From Salipaludibacillus sp. CUR1 (GTDB lineage: Bacteria > Bacillota > Bacilli > Bacillales > Salisediminibacteriaceae), in assembly GCF_021028955.1 (NCBI RefSeq), contig NZ_JAIWPE010000020.1:62001-126000 (forward strand): a stretch of 64,000 bases of DNA. Reading direction: 5' to 3'. The notes under the pieces are model-generated. The model was given only the letters and a program-made list of their open reading frames with translations, searched no databases and was not told the origin of the DNA. Positions 27,045-36,470 of the stretch are shown here, piece by piece. The stretch's first letter is position 1. The number at the start of each line of letters is the position of its first letter. Both the position numbers and the translations under genes were made by a program.

Positions 27045-28559
27045 TTATTCCACTTCTTCTTCCTCTTCATACTCTCTTGGGGCTGCTTCTTCAGCCTCTT
27101 CTTCACTTGGAAGATCTTTACGGTACCTGTCTCTCACTGTTGGTAAATCCGTGTCAGCACGCGTCGCATCCGCTTCGTAAAGACTGCCGTCTGCCGCAGC
27201 CCGGATCACACTCATCACCTGCTCCTGAGCGTGCCGGGTAAGCATGCCGTTAGAAGTCTGACCGACTTCACTCTGTGTCTGGCCGCGAATTTCTATGAGC
27301 AGATTACCTGATCCGGCAAGTCCATAGGCGTTTCGCGCAATTTCAGGGGCGTCTCCGCCAGGGAACTTATTCACATTCGCGTACCCGTACTGTTCCATAT
27401 GATCCATTATTACAACTGCCATTTGTTTTGACATTTCCAGTGCATCGTCCGGAACATCCGGGTTTGTCGGCCACAGGATTGAGCTGGTTACAGCCCGCTC
27501 ATCTTCATCCACATAACTGAACTGATTATGAAGATCCAGCATCAGTTTAGGCTCATATTTTTTGTAGGCATCCACAACCGCCTGAGCTTCAGGAACCGGA
27601 TTCTCCGGGTAGCTGTTCTGGAATTCCACATAAATATCTTCGCCATCTTCGAGCGAGTCAACGAGTTGCTGACCGAACTTCTGGAATGTGTACATGACAG
27701 GAATATCGCTTGAGATAGCGAAGCTTGAAAGCTCCGGCTCATCATTATAAGCCACGACACCGAGGGCTCCGGCTTCATACGCATTAGCCGCTTTATCTGT
27801 AAAGCTGTTCTCGCCGCGGGAGACCAGCGCAATATTTCCTTCAACTTTTTCTTTAATCGCATCGGTATACTCCTCACTCGTACCGAAACCGACATCGACA
27901 AGATAGCCTTCGACACCGTCATATTCACGCGGTGTACCAGTCAGACTGCGTCCATTAATCAACCCAAATTCTTCAGAATAAATACCTGCATGGTTATACT
28001 GGAACAACGTCGAGTCTTCCCAGTCAAACCAGTGGTAACGGTTAATATCCCATCCTGGCACAGAGCTGGTAAAGAAGCCGTGCGATGCAAAGTGGTTCGG
28101 AGCTCTCCAATCGCCATTCGTTCTAATGCCTAACTCAGATCCGTCCGGATTCACCCGCGGAAGCATGTAAACGGTAATCTGTTCGCGAAGCTCTTTTGCT
28201 TCCTGACGCTCAGAGGTCAGGAAACGTAAAATATTAATCGCAGCTTCAGCCCCGTGCGGTTCATTCCCGTGCTGCTGGTTCTGGATCATAATGGACTCAG
28301 GTCCATCCCCCACTTTAGCCATAAAAATTTCAGTTCCTGTGCCGCTATGACCAATGACATCCAGTTCCATCGTCCCTTTTGAATTTGCTTCAATCTGGTT
28401 TAAAGCTTTTTCAAGCTGCTCATTACTCATGAACCCTTCTGTGTTATGGTTTGCTTTTCCAGGCAGAAACGGTCCGCCCGGTGTACTTGAACCGGCAACC
28501 GGCAAAGCGAAAACAAGTAGTAATAATAATGTCAAAGCTGCAGTAAGTATTTTTTTCAT
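27045..28559 (-). CDS. Secreted M14 zinc carboxypeptidase with inserted PA domain
   Basis: Extracellular metallopeptidase (504 aa) predicted to remove C-terminal residues from peptides. Signal peptide 1-23. Zinc ligands His97 and Glu100 in QQHGNEPHG, with PRVNPDGSE after; third zinc ligand His in LMLDLHNQ and catalytic Glu in LLIEIRGQ. Between them (about 190-310) lies a PA (protease-associated) domain: GNIALVSRGENSFTDKAANA and AGALGVVAYNDEP. The C-terminus is a run of Glu. A shorter homologue without the PA insert lies at 59128-60171. Ribosome site AAGGAGGAG. No operon partners. Confidence 0.92.
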   Translation of the reverse strand: MKKILTAALTLLLLLVFALPVAGSSTPGGPFLPGKANHNTEGFMSNEQLEKALNQIEANSKGTMELDVIGHSGTGTEIFMAKVGDGPESIMIQNQQHGNEPHGAEAAINILRFLTSERQEAKELREQITVYMLPRVNPDGSELGIRTNGDWRAPNHFASHGFFTSSVPGWDINRYHWFDWEDSTLFQYNHAGIYSEEFGLINGRSLTGTPREYDGVEGYLVDVGFGTSEEYTDAIKEKVEGNIALVSRGENSFTDKAANAYEAGALGVVAYNDEPELSSFAISSDIPVMYTFQKFGQQLVDSLEDGEDIYVEFQNSYPENPVPEAQAVVDAYKKYEPKLMLDLHNQFSYVDEDERAVTSSILWPTNPDVPDDALEMSKQMAVVIMDHMEQYGYANVNKFPGGDAPEIARNAYGLAGSGNLLIEIRGQTQSEVGQTSNGMLTRHAQEQVMSVIRAAADGSLYEADATRADTDLPTVRDRYRKDLPSEEEAEEAAPREYEEEEEVE

Positions 28560-28989
28560 CTAACTCCTCCTTGGTTTAAAAATTCGGTGTCCAGCCGTCA
28601 TCTCGCAAACTCGAAACAGGCCTGTCCACAAAAAAACGCCTTTCGTTATGATATAAACTGCTAATCTAAACCTTTACCCCTCCTCCACTTGAAAAAAGTC
28701 TTAATATTAAAAATATTATATGAATAATAACTCTTTAGCAATACGGACAAAATGACGCATCGCCTTCCATACCAGTAATAAAGTCCTTCAAAAGCAGGCT
28801 GCAACTACCCGCTTCTATTCGCAGCGCTCTTTCAGGTTACTAAATGGGGGAAAATTGAAAATAAATCAATCATTTATATATTTTATGGAATGGATGGAAG
28901 GAGGTTATTAAGTTATTGTCTATAAGAAGTTATACGGTCAGTTAAAACCAGTTTTTGGTGATTTGCAGAAGTTGGAAGGGTGAATTCCA

Positions 28990-29262
28990 ATAGTGGGTTG
29001 TTGAAAAAATTTATTCATTATCCACTGTGAGGTAAGAAAACAGGTGGGAACATCCACCTCTAAAAAAGAGGCTCGAGCAAAACTAAAGACAAGTTTGTAA
29101 AAGACGAACAATAATGTTGATTGAAGGACAGAAGGTGGCGACGTCGCAGGGATTAAGCGCAGGCTGAAGATCCAATTCAACGAAGCTCCAGGCTGAGTTG
29201 AATTTAGCTGAAGACAAGCCCCCGGGCAAGCGTCCACCTGGCGGACTGAAATCACTACTTTT
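28990..29262. repeat. Structured repetitive-type intergenic element
   Basis: This stretch contains several RNA-like helices: GGTGG/CCACC near 29045, CTCT/AGAG, a perfect AATTCAAC/GTTGAATT pair (29174-29205) and GTCC/GGAC around ACCTGGC (29232-29246). Its 3' part (AAGCCCCCGGGCAAGCGTCC, then CCTGGCGGACTGAAATCA) resembles a repeated intergenic element I recall from many Bacillaceae genomes. A decayed piece with AAGACAAGCCCCTGAAGAAG occurs near 37790. Rest of 28560-28990: nothing supportable. Confidence 0.4.
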
Positions 29263-29265
29263 CCT

Positions 29266-29304
29266 AAAAAGAACACCCGAACAAAATTTTCGGATGTTCT
29301 TTTT
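29266..29304. terminator. Bidirectional terminator
   Basis: AAGAACACCCGAA pairs with TTCGGATGTTCTT and has T-runs in both directions. It closes the ATP-grasp gene on the minus strand and would also end any transcript of the element at 28990-29262. Confidence 0.9.
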
Positions 29305-29365
29305 GGTTATTAATCTTTTGTCCCTGTCTCCAGCGTTTATCTAAGCAAATGATAAAAATAGGACC

Positions 29366-30874
29366 CTACTTATTAACCAACTTAAGAACAGAGCGGAAAA
29401 GCTGAGTGTAGCGCCAGCTTTTACTTTGGATGGTTCTTTTGTATTTGAGCTTTACAGAGCTGAGCTCAGCCTTTTTATTTCTTAGCGTGTCTTTTTTAGC
29501 TTTTAGTTCAGTCTTTTTATCTTTCAGCTCATTCTTTTTCGCTTTTAGTTCCTTTTCTCTCGCTTCGAGTTCATCATTTCTCGACTTAAGAATGTCTTCT
29601 TTCGTTTTTAAAGCCGACTTAATCTTTTTGTTTTCTTCTATTAAACCAGCATTTTGTTTTTGGGCTTGGGTTAATTCTTCATTTAGCTGTTTTTCTCTAT
29701 TGACCCTTTCCTCTTCCAACTTTCTGTCAGCCCTTCTTCGATCTTTTAACATCAAAACAGGCTCACTTTTTTCATGTTGAGTTCTTACATAATGGAGTAC
29801 TTCGTCCGTCAAATCTCCGAAGAACGGCTTTTGAGCTGCCAATTGATAAAAAGGTGCGGTTCCGGCGAAGTTGGGTTCTAAAAAGACAGGTTTACCATCA
29901 GCCCCCATAGCAATATCCCATGAGATAATATTGTGAGGCAGAATATTTTTATGGCAATCTTTAACAAACTGTTTATATTCATCAAAATTAGGAATAGGCT
30001 CAAGATCAGCAAAGCAAAAACCAGTGGTCGGATGATGAGTATACAGCTGACCATGCTTACTGATGGCAGTCTTAAAAAACTTTCCTGATTCATCTATCCC
30101 TACGCGAATTCCATCAGCACCATCACTTGCTCCCGCGTTATCTCTGATATCATTATCACTGCCAAATCGGGCAAAAGCCAATAAATACCTTATTTCATTT
30201 TTCCACCTGAATGTGACCATACGTAAAGTATTGACAGAAGCCGGGTGAGGAGCAGCCAGAATGGAATGCTGCTGTATAGCTTCCTGGATTAAAAAGTTTT
30301 CCATGTATAAATCAACTAATTCGTTAAAAGTAATAAGCTCTCCATCGAGATAAATTGTCTTATCCTTTACGGTGAGTTTTGCGACTCCATTTCCATTGTT
30401 TGACCTGCTTGGTTTTATAATTAAATCCGTTTCACTGGTTACTATTTTTTTCCTGGCGGTCTCTATATTAATGCTGTTATGATCCGCATCAAAGTAATTC
30501 CCGTTTATATTTTTAACGAGAGTTTCAGGCGACCGCGGCGGATCAACAATAATATCGTAAAGGTTTTTGTCCTTATAAAAGACAGACATATCGTAATCAT
30601 TAAATACGGGAAGGATTTCCGTTCTCATGACTTTTCCCGGTATTAACCTCTTGTCTTTTCTTCCAGTCAAATTCATAAAAGCTGTAGGTAAAGCAGGATC
30701 AATCGTTTTATCATAATGGCTTGTCCAATAGTCATCTACTTCCTGAATAAAACTTTTATCGACATTATCTAACAAACCGCCATCCAGCCATTGGCGAAAA
30801 TGGGTGGCAGTCGTTTTCATCCCTGCCTCCTTATATACGGTTAGATCTTTAGGCTTAGTTTCTATATTCTGCAA
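29366..30874 (-). CDS. Sugar-transfer-associated ATP-grasp protein with long coiled coil
   Basis: Cytoplasmic protein of 502 residues from a TTG preceded by GGGGGT. The first 370 residues fit the ATP-grasp family annotated with surface-sugar loci (ATPgrasp_ST): an IKPSRSNNGNGVAKL nucleotide loop, FLIQEAIQQH, NTLRMVTFRWKN and the metal site DIAMGADGKPVFLEPNF. Such enzymes ligate a carboxylate to an amine or thiol with ATP, but the substrate here is unknown. From about 380 to 480 the chain becomes a highly charged coiled coil, with near-repeats such as KAKKNELKDKKTELKAKK, ending in a basic tail. It stands alone between terminators. Confidence 0.82.
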   Translation of the reverse strand: MQNIETKPKDLTVYKEAGMKTTATHFRQWLDGGLLDNVDKSFIQEVDDYWTSHYDKTIDPALPTAFMNLTGRKDKRLIPGKVMRTEILPVFNDYDMSVFYKDKNLYDIIVDPPRSPETLVKNINGNYFDADHNSINIETARKKIVTSETDLIIKPSRSNNGNGVAKLTVKDKTIYLDGELITFNELVDLYMENFLIQEAIQQHSILAAPHPASVNTLRMVTFRWKNEIRYLLAFARFGSDNDIRDNAGASDGADGIRVGIDESGKFFKTAISKHGQLYTHHPTTGFCFADLEPIPNFDEYKQFVKDCHKNILPHNIISWDIAMGADGKPVFLEPNFAGTAPFYQLAAQKPFFGDLTDEVLHYVRTQHEKSEPVLMLKDRRRADRKLEEERVNREKQLNEELTQAQKQNAGLIEENKKIKSALKTKEDILKSRNDELEAREKELKAKKNELKDKKTELKAKKDTLRNKKAELSSVKLKYKRTIQSKSWRYTQLFRSVLKLVNK

Positions 30875-31067
30875 GTCGCTACCCCCTAAATTTTATCTTC
30901 AACCATTTTCAATGAAAATACATTGAATTTCAAGAAACCAAGGGATAAAATTAGAGACTTTCCCATTAAAACCATCCCTTCATCCTCTCACTCTTAATCT
31001 CGCCTGTTCTCCCATTAAAATCTATTAGTTTTAAGCATTGGCCCTTCACCTGCCCCTAAAAAAACTG

Positions 31068-31100
31068 CCCGCGTTATGAGCAGGCTCATCCAGCGGGCAG
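31068..31100 (-). terminator. Terminator of the HAD gene
   Basis: CTGCCCGC pairs with GCGGGCAG around a long loop that can itself pair, followed by seven T on the minus strand. Confidence 0.9.
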
Positions 31101-31106
31101 GTGTTA

Positions 31107-31952
31107 TTAATCCTGTTTATATTGAGTTAAAAAATGATATAGGCCATTTTCTTCGTTTGAATAATCCGTAATATTATTAATTTCTTCTTTGACCTCATCA
31201 CTGCCGTTTTTCATTACAGCGGGAATGCCGGCCAACCGCAGCAAAGGCAGATCATTATTTGCATCACCCACAGCAATAAGATGCTCGCTGTCAATTTCAT
31301 AATAATCAAGTAACTGCTGCACTCCGGTTCCTTTATTGACTCCCCCTGCCATCACTTCCACGTTATGCTGGGAGGATGAAGAGGTGGAAAACTGGTAGTC
31401 TTGCTTTAATTCTTCCAGATGCTTTTTCCACTGTTTTATTTTATCCTGGGATTTACTGAAAAAATAGATCTTTAGAATTTTCGCTTCCTGGTAAGTGTGT
31501 ATCCATTGAATCTTTGACTTAACAGCTTCCTTGCGGGATTTAGCTTCATGTTCCTCAACGGTTGTGTCTTCCGGAAAATCCACTTCTTCCCTTAATATTT
31601 CTTTATCTTTTTCATAAGCAAATCTGGTTCCCTCACTGGGATGAATTTCGTAATAAAGACCTAAGTTTCTGCACTTATCTGCTAACAAATTTACCAGGTC
31701 TGCTTCAACTTCATGCTCAGTGAGAAGCTGGTTGTTTGCTTCAATAACCATTCCGTTTCCGCCCACAATGCCATCCGGAACAAGAGCATCCGGCAGAACA
31801 TCATTCACCTCTTTTAACGTTCTGCCGGTAGCAAGAAACAAACGGACTCCTTTCTCCCTAAATGAAGTCAGTAAATGAATCAGTTCTTCACCGATTTCGT
31901 GGTGTGGATCCAGTAACGTTCCGTCCATATCTAACGCGATTGCCTTAATCAT
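31107..31952 (-). CDS. Cof-type HAD-superfamily phosphatase
   Basis: Cytoplasmic phosphatase, 281 residues from the ATG at 31952 (AAGGTGAT before it). HAD motif I is DMDGTLLDP (Asp8, Asp10), motif II FLATGRT, motif III Lys in the GGVNKGTGV region, motif IV AVGDANNDLPLL. The cap of type C2B between motifs II and III assigns it to the Cof/YidA group, which hydrolyses sugar phosphates, FMN or PLP with broad specificity. It lies downstream of the PTS operon and the transketolase stump, and might work on the same sugar phosphates, but that is only proximity. Confidence 0.9.
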   Translation of the reverse strand: MIKAIALDMDGTLLDPHHEIGEELIHLLTSFREKGVRLFLATGRTLKEVNDVLPDALVPDGIVGGNGMVIEANNQLLTEHEVEADLVNLLADKCRNLGLYYEIHPSEGTRFAYEKDKEILREEVDFPEDTTVEEHEAKSRKEAVKSKIQWIHTYQEAKILKIYFFSKSQDKIKQWKKHLEELKQDYQFSTSSSSQHNVEVMAGGVNKGTGVQQLLDYYEIDSEHLIAVGDANNDLPLLRLAGIPAVMKNGSDEVKEEINNITDYSNEENGLYHFLTQYKQD

Positions 31953-32003
31953 AACGATCACCTTCTAATAATTTTGCTAATCTAAAGTTTAATTTCCCAG
32001 CAC

Positions 32004-32162
32004 TTAACCCGTGATAATCTTACTGATCAGCATATCATAATACAGAACAACTAAAACATCGGCGGCCGATAATGGTCCGCCGATGTTTCCTTGTTTCTGA
32101 GTGTAAACTGTCCGGAGTATGCCCTTCCTGATTTCTCTTGCTGTCTCCTGCAAGTCTGTCAT
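32004..32162 (-). pseudogene. Truncated transketolase N-terminal subunit
   Basis: A 52-codon frame begins with an ATG behind GGAGG, 17 nt after the PTS EIIC stop. Its product matches the start of transketolase: helix MTDLQETAREIRKGILRTVY, then GNIGGPLSAADVLVVLYYDML, where GHPGGSLSAADI is the usual text. It stops after about a sixth of the N-subunit, and no downstream continuation is seen. The His of the conserved GHPGG is already replaced by Asn-Ile. Split transketolases often follow ascorbate-type PTS genes, so the operon once probably had one. Its GC-rich centre (32056-32090) forms a strong hairpin that may now act as terminator. Confidence 0.75.
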
Positions 32163-32179
32163 CACGGGCCTCCTAACTA

Positions 32180-33445
32180 TTAACTGAATAAATTAGCTAA
32201 GAATCCAATCAGTATACCTATGACTCCAAAGTCTGAATCTCCAAACGTGGTATTTTCAAACCCGAGTGTACCTAATACAGGAAGCAGCAATGCCGGGATG
32301 AAACTGATTATCACACCGTTGGTGAAACCACCCGCCGCGGCTCCAATCTTACCTCCTGTCGCATTTCCGAATACCCCTGCACCTGCTCCTGTAAAGAAGT
32401 GGGGAACAAGACCAGGGATAATGAGAGCTAAATTAAAGATGCCAAGGAAGAACATGCTGATGACACCGCCGATAAAACTGCTCAAGAACCCGATAATAAC
32501 TGCCGTAGGGGCATAAGGGTAAATAATCGGAACGTCCAAAGCTGGTTTTGCACCAGGTACAAGTTTTTCAGCAATCCCTTTAAACGCTGGTACAATCTCA
32601 GTAAGGATCATTCTAACCCCGGCCATAATGATACTGAAACCGGCTGCAAATGTAATCCCTTGCATAATACCGAACATGATATAGTTCTGGTCGCCGGCAT
32701 AAGTGCTTACCACTTCAGGCCCTGCCACTAAAACGAGAATCAGGAACATAATAACCATAGTGAGCGCCGTGGCAATTAAGGAATCCCTTAAAAAGGACCA
32801 TTGATCAGGAATTTTAATGTCTTCTGACGAGTCCTTCTCATTTCCTACCGCCTTACCGACGAGCCCGGCAGATACATACCCGATCGTTCCAAAGTGCCCC
32901 ATCGCGATCTCATTGCCGCCAGTGACCTTTTTCATAAACGGCTGTGCCAGTGCAGGCATGATAACCATCACAGCCCCAAGGATCACAGAACCTGTGACCA
33001 CTAACGTAATGCCGCGCATGCCGGACGTTGCTAGAACTGCAGACAGCAGGGCAGCCATGAAGAAAGTATGATGACCCGTTAAGAAAATATATTTAAGCGG
33101 TGTGAATCTGGCGAATAGAATATTTGCCAGAAAACCAAAACCCATAATAAGAGCTGTTTCGGTACCAAGTGTCTGCTGTGCAAGTGCCACAATCGCTTCA
33201 TTATTCGGGATGACCCCCTGGATGTTAAAAGCATCCTGAATGATCCCGCCGAGTGAATCGAGCGATCCTACAATAACGCCTGCCCCAGCGCCGAGAATGA
33301 CGAAACCAATGATACTTTTAGACGTACCGGAAAAGATTTTTGCAAACTTTGCTCTTTGCAGAATTAACCCGATCATGACGATTAAACCGACGAGCACTTC
33401 CGGAAGACTTAGTATCTCATTCATCAAAAATTCGAAAAAACCCAT
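32180..33445 (-). CDS. ulaA: PTS ascorbate-type transporter subunit IIC
   Basis: Membrane channel of a phosphoenolpyruvate sugar phosphotransferase system, 421 residues and about 11 membrane segments. The opening (LPEVLVGLIVMIGLILQRAKF) and the conserved FTPLKYIFLTGHHTFFMAALLS stretch place it in the SgaT/UlaA family (L-ascorbate type). It forms an operon with an EIIB, an EIIA and a PRD regulator upstream. Family members carry other pentose- or pentitol-like substrates as well, so ascorbate is the best guess rather than a demonstrated substrate. Confidence 0.88.
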   Translation of the reverse strand: MGFFEFLMNEILSLPEVLVGLIVMIGLILQRAKFAKIFSGTSKSIIGFVILGAGAGVIVGSLDSLGGIIQDAFNIQGVIPNNEAIVALAQQTLGTETALIMGFGFLANILFARFTPLKYIFLTGHHTFFMAALLSAVLATSGMRGITLVVTGSVILGAVMVIMPALAQPFMKKVTGGNEIAMGHFGTIGYVSAGLVGKAVGNEKDSSEDIKIPDQWSFLRDSLIATALTMVIMFLILVLVAGPEVVSTYAGDQNYIMFGIMQGITFAAGFSIIMAGVRMILTEIVPAFKGIAEKLVPGAKPALDVPIIYPYAPTAVIIGFLSSFIGGVISMFFLGIFNLALIIPGLVPHFFTGAGAGVFGNATGGKIGAAAGGFTNGVIISFIPALLLPVLGTLGFENTTFGDSDFGVIGILIGFLANLFS

Positions 33446-33465
33446 TTATCTTCACTCCTGCCTAA

Positions 33466-33738
33466 TTATTTTGAATCCAGAAATTCACCGATCGCTTTTT
33501 CAACTTCAACCTCACTGGCCATATTCATTACTGCTTTTACTGGTGCCGGACCGCCTTCAAGTTGTGAAGCAAACTCATTATTTGTTAAAATTAAGTCCGC
33601 TTGAGTACCGGAAGCGGTCCCAATATCGGTTGCTTCTGCTTCCGCATTCAGCCCTTTCTTCTGAATCACTTTCTCAACAGTCATCTTTAACATTAAACTT
33701 GAACCAAATCCCATTCCGCATACACATAAAATTTTCAT
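33466..33738 (-). CDS. ulaB: PTS ascorbate-type subunit IIB
   Basis: 90-residue cytoplasmic phospho-carrier. The active-site Cys7 sits in the P-loop VCGMGFGSSLML, as in SgaB/UlaB (CGxGxGSS). It receives phosphate from EIIA and passes it to the sugar in EIIC. It is preceded by AGGAGG and lies 19 nt after the EIIA stop and 20 nt before the EIIC start. Confidence 0.92.
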   Translation of the reverse strand: MKILCVCGMGFGSSLMLKMTVEKVIQKKGLNAEAEATDIGTASGTQADLILTNNEFASQLEGGPAPVKAVMNMASEVEVEKAIGEFLDSK

Positions 33739-33757
33739 TTTGTTTCCTCCTAATTAA

Positions 33758-34222
33758 TTAATTTTTTGAATAAAATTCATTAATAATATCGTTTGTTTCT
33801 TCCTGTGATTCTGTCTCTAACAACCGGTTAATAAACTTTTCGTCTTCTATCCAGCTGGATATGCCTTTTAAAAAGTTAAGGTGGGTTTCTGAATCTGTCG
33901 CTGCCAGGCAAATAAATAATCTCGCTGTGTCAGATTTATTATCAGTTCCTGCCGGAAATTCCACATCTTTTTTAAACACGGTTAAGGCAATTCCGCGTTC
34001 ATTTACTCCCGCTTCAGGCCTGGCATGAGGCAGGGCCACATTAGGCGCGATCAGGATATAAGGTCCTAAATTATCAATATTATCTATCATGGCTTGAATA
34101 TAATTCTCCGTGATCTTGCCCTGCTTCAGTAACGGCTCGGCACTCACCTTAATAGCTTCTCTCCAGTCAGTCACCTCCTCTTGCCATTGAATACATGATT
34201 TGTCTAATTTAACGTCACTCAC
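33758..34222 (-). CDS. ulaC: PTS subunit IIA (mannitol/fructose/ascorbate type)
   Basis: 154-residue cytoplasmic phospho-carrier of the PTS_EIIA_2 family. The phospho-acceptor His66 is in IAPNVALPHARPEAG, followed by GIALTVFKKDVEF. The GTG at 34222 is taken as start because GAGGTG lies 6 nt upstream; it then begins just past the regulator stop at 34224, so translation is probably coupled. It feeds EIIB of the same operon. Confidence 0.9.
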   Translation of the reverse strand: MSDVKLDKSCIQWQEEVTDWREAIKVSAEPLLKQGKITENYIQAMIDNIDNLGPYILIAPNVALPHARPEAGVNERGIALTVFKKDVEFPAGTDNKSDTARLFICLAATDSETHLNFLKGISSWIEDEKFINRLLETESQEETNDIINEFYSKN

Positions 34223-34223
34223 T

Positions 34224-36113
34224 CTAATCACCTCGTCCAATCAATTTTGACCAGTGTAAAATTTCATCTACCCTGTCTTTATTCATAAGAAGCTGATGCA
34301 AATACTGTAATTGGGGAATGTGGGCCTGTTTATCAGGCGTCGCCATAAACAGCACAGCATAAGAATGCAGCTTGTCCCCTTTTACAAACGGTTTTTTCAA
34401 TTGAACCAGACTGAACCCTGGCTTCATCACATTGGTGGAATCTGTATGAATAAACAATAATCCCGGGATGAGTTCATACAAATATTCCTTCTCGAAAACT
34501 GTGCGCTTAATATCATCTATGAAGTATGCGTTTACAAGATTGGCCTGCTGCAGCAAGGAAACACCTAAATCAAGAACAGGTTGTAAATTGTCCGTGGCGG
34601 CTTCTTCATATACTGCAATTCTTTCAGGAGGAATTAAAGCATGAATAGATTTATGACTTTCCTCTATCAGCCTGGTCCCGTTTTTTCTGGCTGTATTTCC
34701 TATGAAATGCTCCAGTTTTTTTATGTCATCAGCCGTCATTATTGGTTTTACTGTGACATAAGGGTACGGAGTGTCATGCAGCGAGACTGAAGAGACTATA
34801 AAATCAGGTTTTTCCCAATCTTTCACATGCTTCAGTTCCGATATGGCCATTGTTTTTTTGACCTCAATTTGAGGAAAGTGTTTCATTATTGTCACTGTTA
34901 ATAGCCGGCTTGCCGCAAGACCGCCCGGGCACACGACCCAAATGGGATACCGTTCATTTTCAAATGACGCTTTTTCGTAAATAAAAGCCAGGCAGATCGC
35001 CATAGGCGTCATACTGTCCATTCGCAGTGTCTCTACCGGCATGATCTCGTCTGATAAGACTTCCCACAGGTGGAAAATAATAAAAGGATACTGCTCTTCC
35101 ACCTTTTTCTTTAAGGGATGGATAAAAATGATGTCATGCTCTTTTGCAATTATGAAAGATTCCCATTCCCTGTAAATCTCCTCCAGCTGGTCTTCACTAA
35201 ATTCAGCAAGTCCGATCCGCGTACTCATTTTGTCCGTAAAAGTTAAAAACAATTCATCTTTTTGCCAAACTATTTGACCCGTGTTATAAACCCCTCCTGT
35301 TGCCCGCAAATATAAATAGGCAAATATCATCTCGTCTTCAAGAAAATGAGTCTCGAATGCAGCACATAACTCTCTCCATAACTCTGAGAACCAGTTTTCA
35401 ACGGTTACACCTTTGCTTTTCTCTTCTTTCAAAAAATGGCCTGACCGAACCCTTTGCAATTGCAGCGTCCAAACTCTGAAACAAGAGGAAAGATTGCCTC
35501 TTCTATACAGTCTTTCTTCCAACACAGAGAAACTTTTATCAATATCATTTAATGAGAAATGTGACCAGTTTAAATTAGGAATTGGATTGACAGTGTCCCA
35601 TGCTTCTTCAAGTTTTTCGATAACGCTCAGGAGAGCAAGACGCTTATGCCTCTCTTCACCTTTTAATCTGAAACCTTTGCTGCCTCTTTCTAATAAAAGA
35701 TGAAACTGTCCAGCCCATTGTTCTACTTTCTCCATTTGCTGCAATATGGTTGCTTTACTAACGTCAAGTTCTTCTGCAATTTGCCTGAGACTTTGCCAGT
35801 CTTCCTGAATAATAAGTTCATGAATGATTAATAAAAATCGTTCGTCGACAGATATTGAACGGCCATAAAAGTTGAGTGCCTCATATATTTTTTTGAGTTG
35901 TGCATTGTCAGGAGATGACTTCAGTTCCCATACACCGCGGCCTGAAACGTGATCCAGATCAACACTCTGCTCCTTTAACCAACCCGAAATAATCTCAAGA
36001 TCGTATCTTAATGTCCTTTCACTTACTCCAAACATGTCTTCCACATCTTTGATTTTGAACTGAGTGTTTCCATTAAGAATCATTTGGACGAGCTGACGTC
36101 TTCGGGCGTTCAT
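34224..36113 (-). CDS. PRD-containing PTS-regulated transcriptional activator (BglG/MtlR type)
   Basis: First gene of the PTS operon; 629 residues from the ATG at 36113 (AAGGAGGTG upstream). N-terminal HTH_11 and Mga-like winged helices (RRRQLVQMILNGNTQFKIKDV; SERTLRYDLEIISGWL; DVSKATILQQM), then two PRDs (about 190-400), whose His residues are phosphorylated by HPr or EIIB, an EIIB(GatB)-like domain (WVVCPGGLAASRLLTVTIM, with the active-site Cys) and a C-terminal EIIA-like domain. This is the layout of MtlR/LicR activators. Presumably it activates its own operon when the sugar is being transported. A cre site overlaps the promoter. Confidence 0.9.
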   Translation of the reverse strand: MNARRRQLVQMILNGNTQFKIKDVEDMFGVSERTLRYDLEIISGWLKEQSVDLDHVSGRGVWELKSSPDNAQLKKIYEALNFYGRSISVDERFLLIIHELIIQEDWQSLRQIAEELDVSKATILQQMEKVEQWAGQFHLLLERGSKGFRLKGEERHKRLALLSVIEKLEEAWDTVNPIPNLNWSHFSLNDIDKSFSVLEERLYRRGNLSSCFRVWTLQLQRVRSGHFLKEEKSKGVTVENWFSELWRELCAAFETHFLEDEMIFAYLYLRATGGVYNTGQIVWQKDELFLTFTDKMSTRIGLAEFSEDQLEEIYREWESFIIAKEHDIIFIHPLKKKVEEQYPFIIFHLWEVLSDEIMPVETLRMDSMTPMAICLAFIYEKASFENERYPIWVVCPGGLAASRLLTVTIMKHFPQIEVKKTMAISELKHVKDWEKPDFIVSSVSLHDTPYPYVTVKPIMTADDIKKLEHFIGNTARKNGTRLIEESHKSIHALIPPERIAVYEEAATDNLQPVLDLGVSLLQQANLVNAYFIDDIKRTVFEKEYLYELIPGLLFIHTDSTNVMKPGFSLVQLKKPFVKGDKLHSYAVLFMATPDKQAHIPQLQYLHQLLMNKDRVDEILHWSKLIGRGD

Positions 36114-36138
36114 TATCTGCACCTCCTTCCTGAATTTA

Positions 36139-36177
36139 ATTATATAAAGTTGTTCTGTATTTTTGAATACGCTTACA
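36139..36177 (-). promoter_or_regulatory. Promoter and cre site of the PTS operon
   Basis: Minus-strand TTCAAA and TATAAT are 17 bp apart (36139-36167). TGTAAGCGTATTCA (36164-36177) matches the CcpA cre consensus TGWAARCGYTWNCW at all but one position and overlaps the -35 box, implying glucose repression. Confidence 0.75.
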
Positions 36178-36470
36178 TTATGGTTTTATTCAGAATTGTT
36201 TGAACCAAAATAAACGATGGGAAGTCCTCCTATTTTTCTAAAAATATGGGAGCCGAGCGGTTAGAGGTAAGTATTTGTCGAGTCAAAGATTGTTATTCAC
36301 TGCTGAAAAAAAGAAAAAGCAGCTAATAAATATAAGATCGATTTACATTCTTATAACAACGGAAGTCGCTAATGACTTTTTAAACGAGCCACTCATCACA
36401 TCTTTCCTGGCCGATAGAAAAAAATAATGAAAACTTCACAAAAACCTCAAATTTTTCATATATTGTCAAC

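Noticed and set aside
28938-29276. 112-codon minus-strand ORF
   Set aside because: No ribosome site, composition not protein-like, and it coincides with the structured repeat element.
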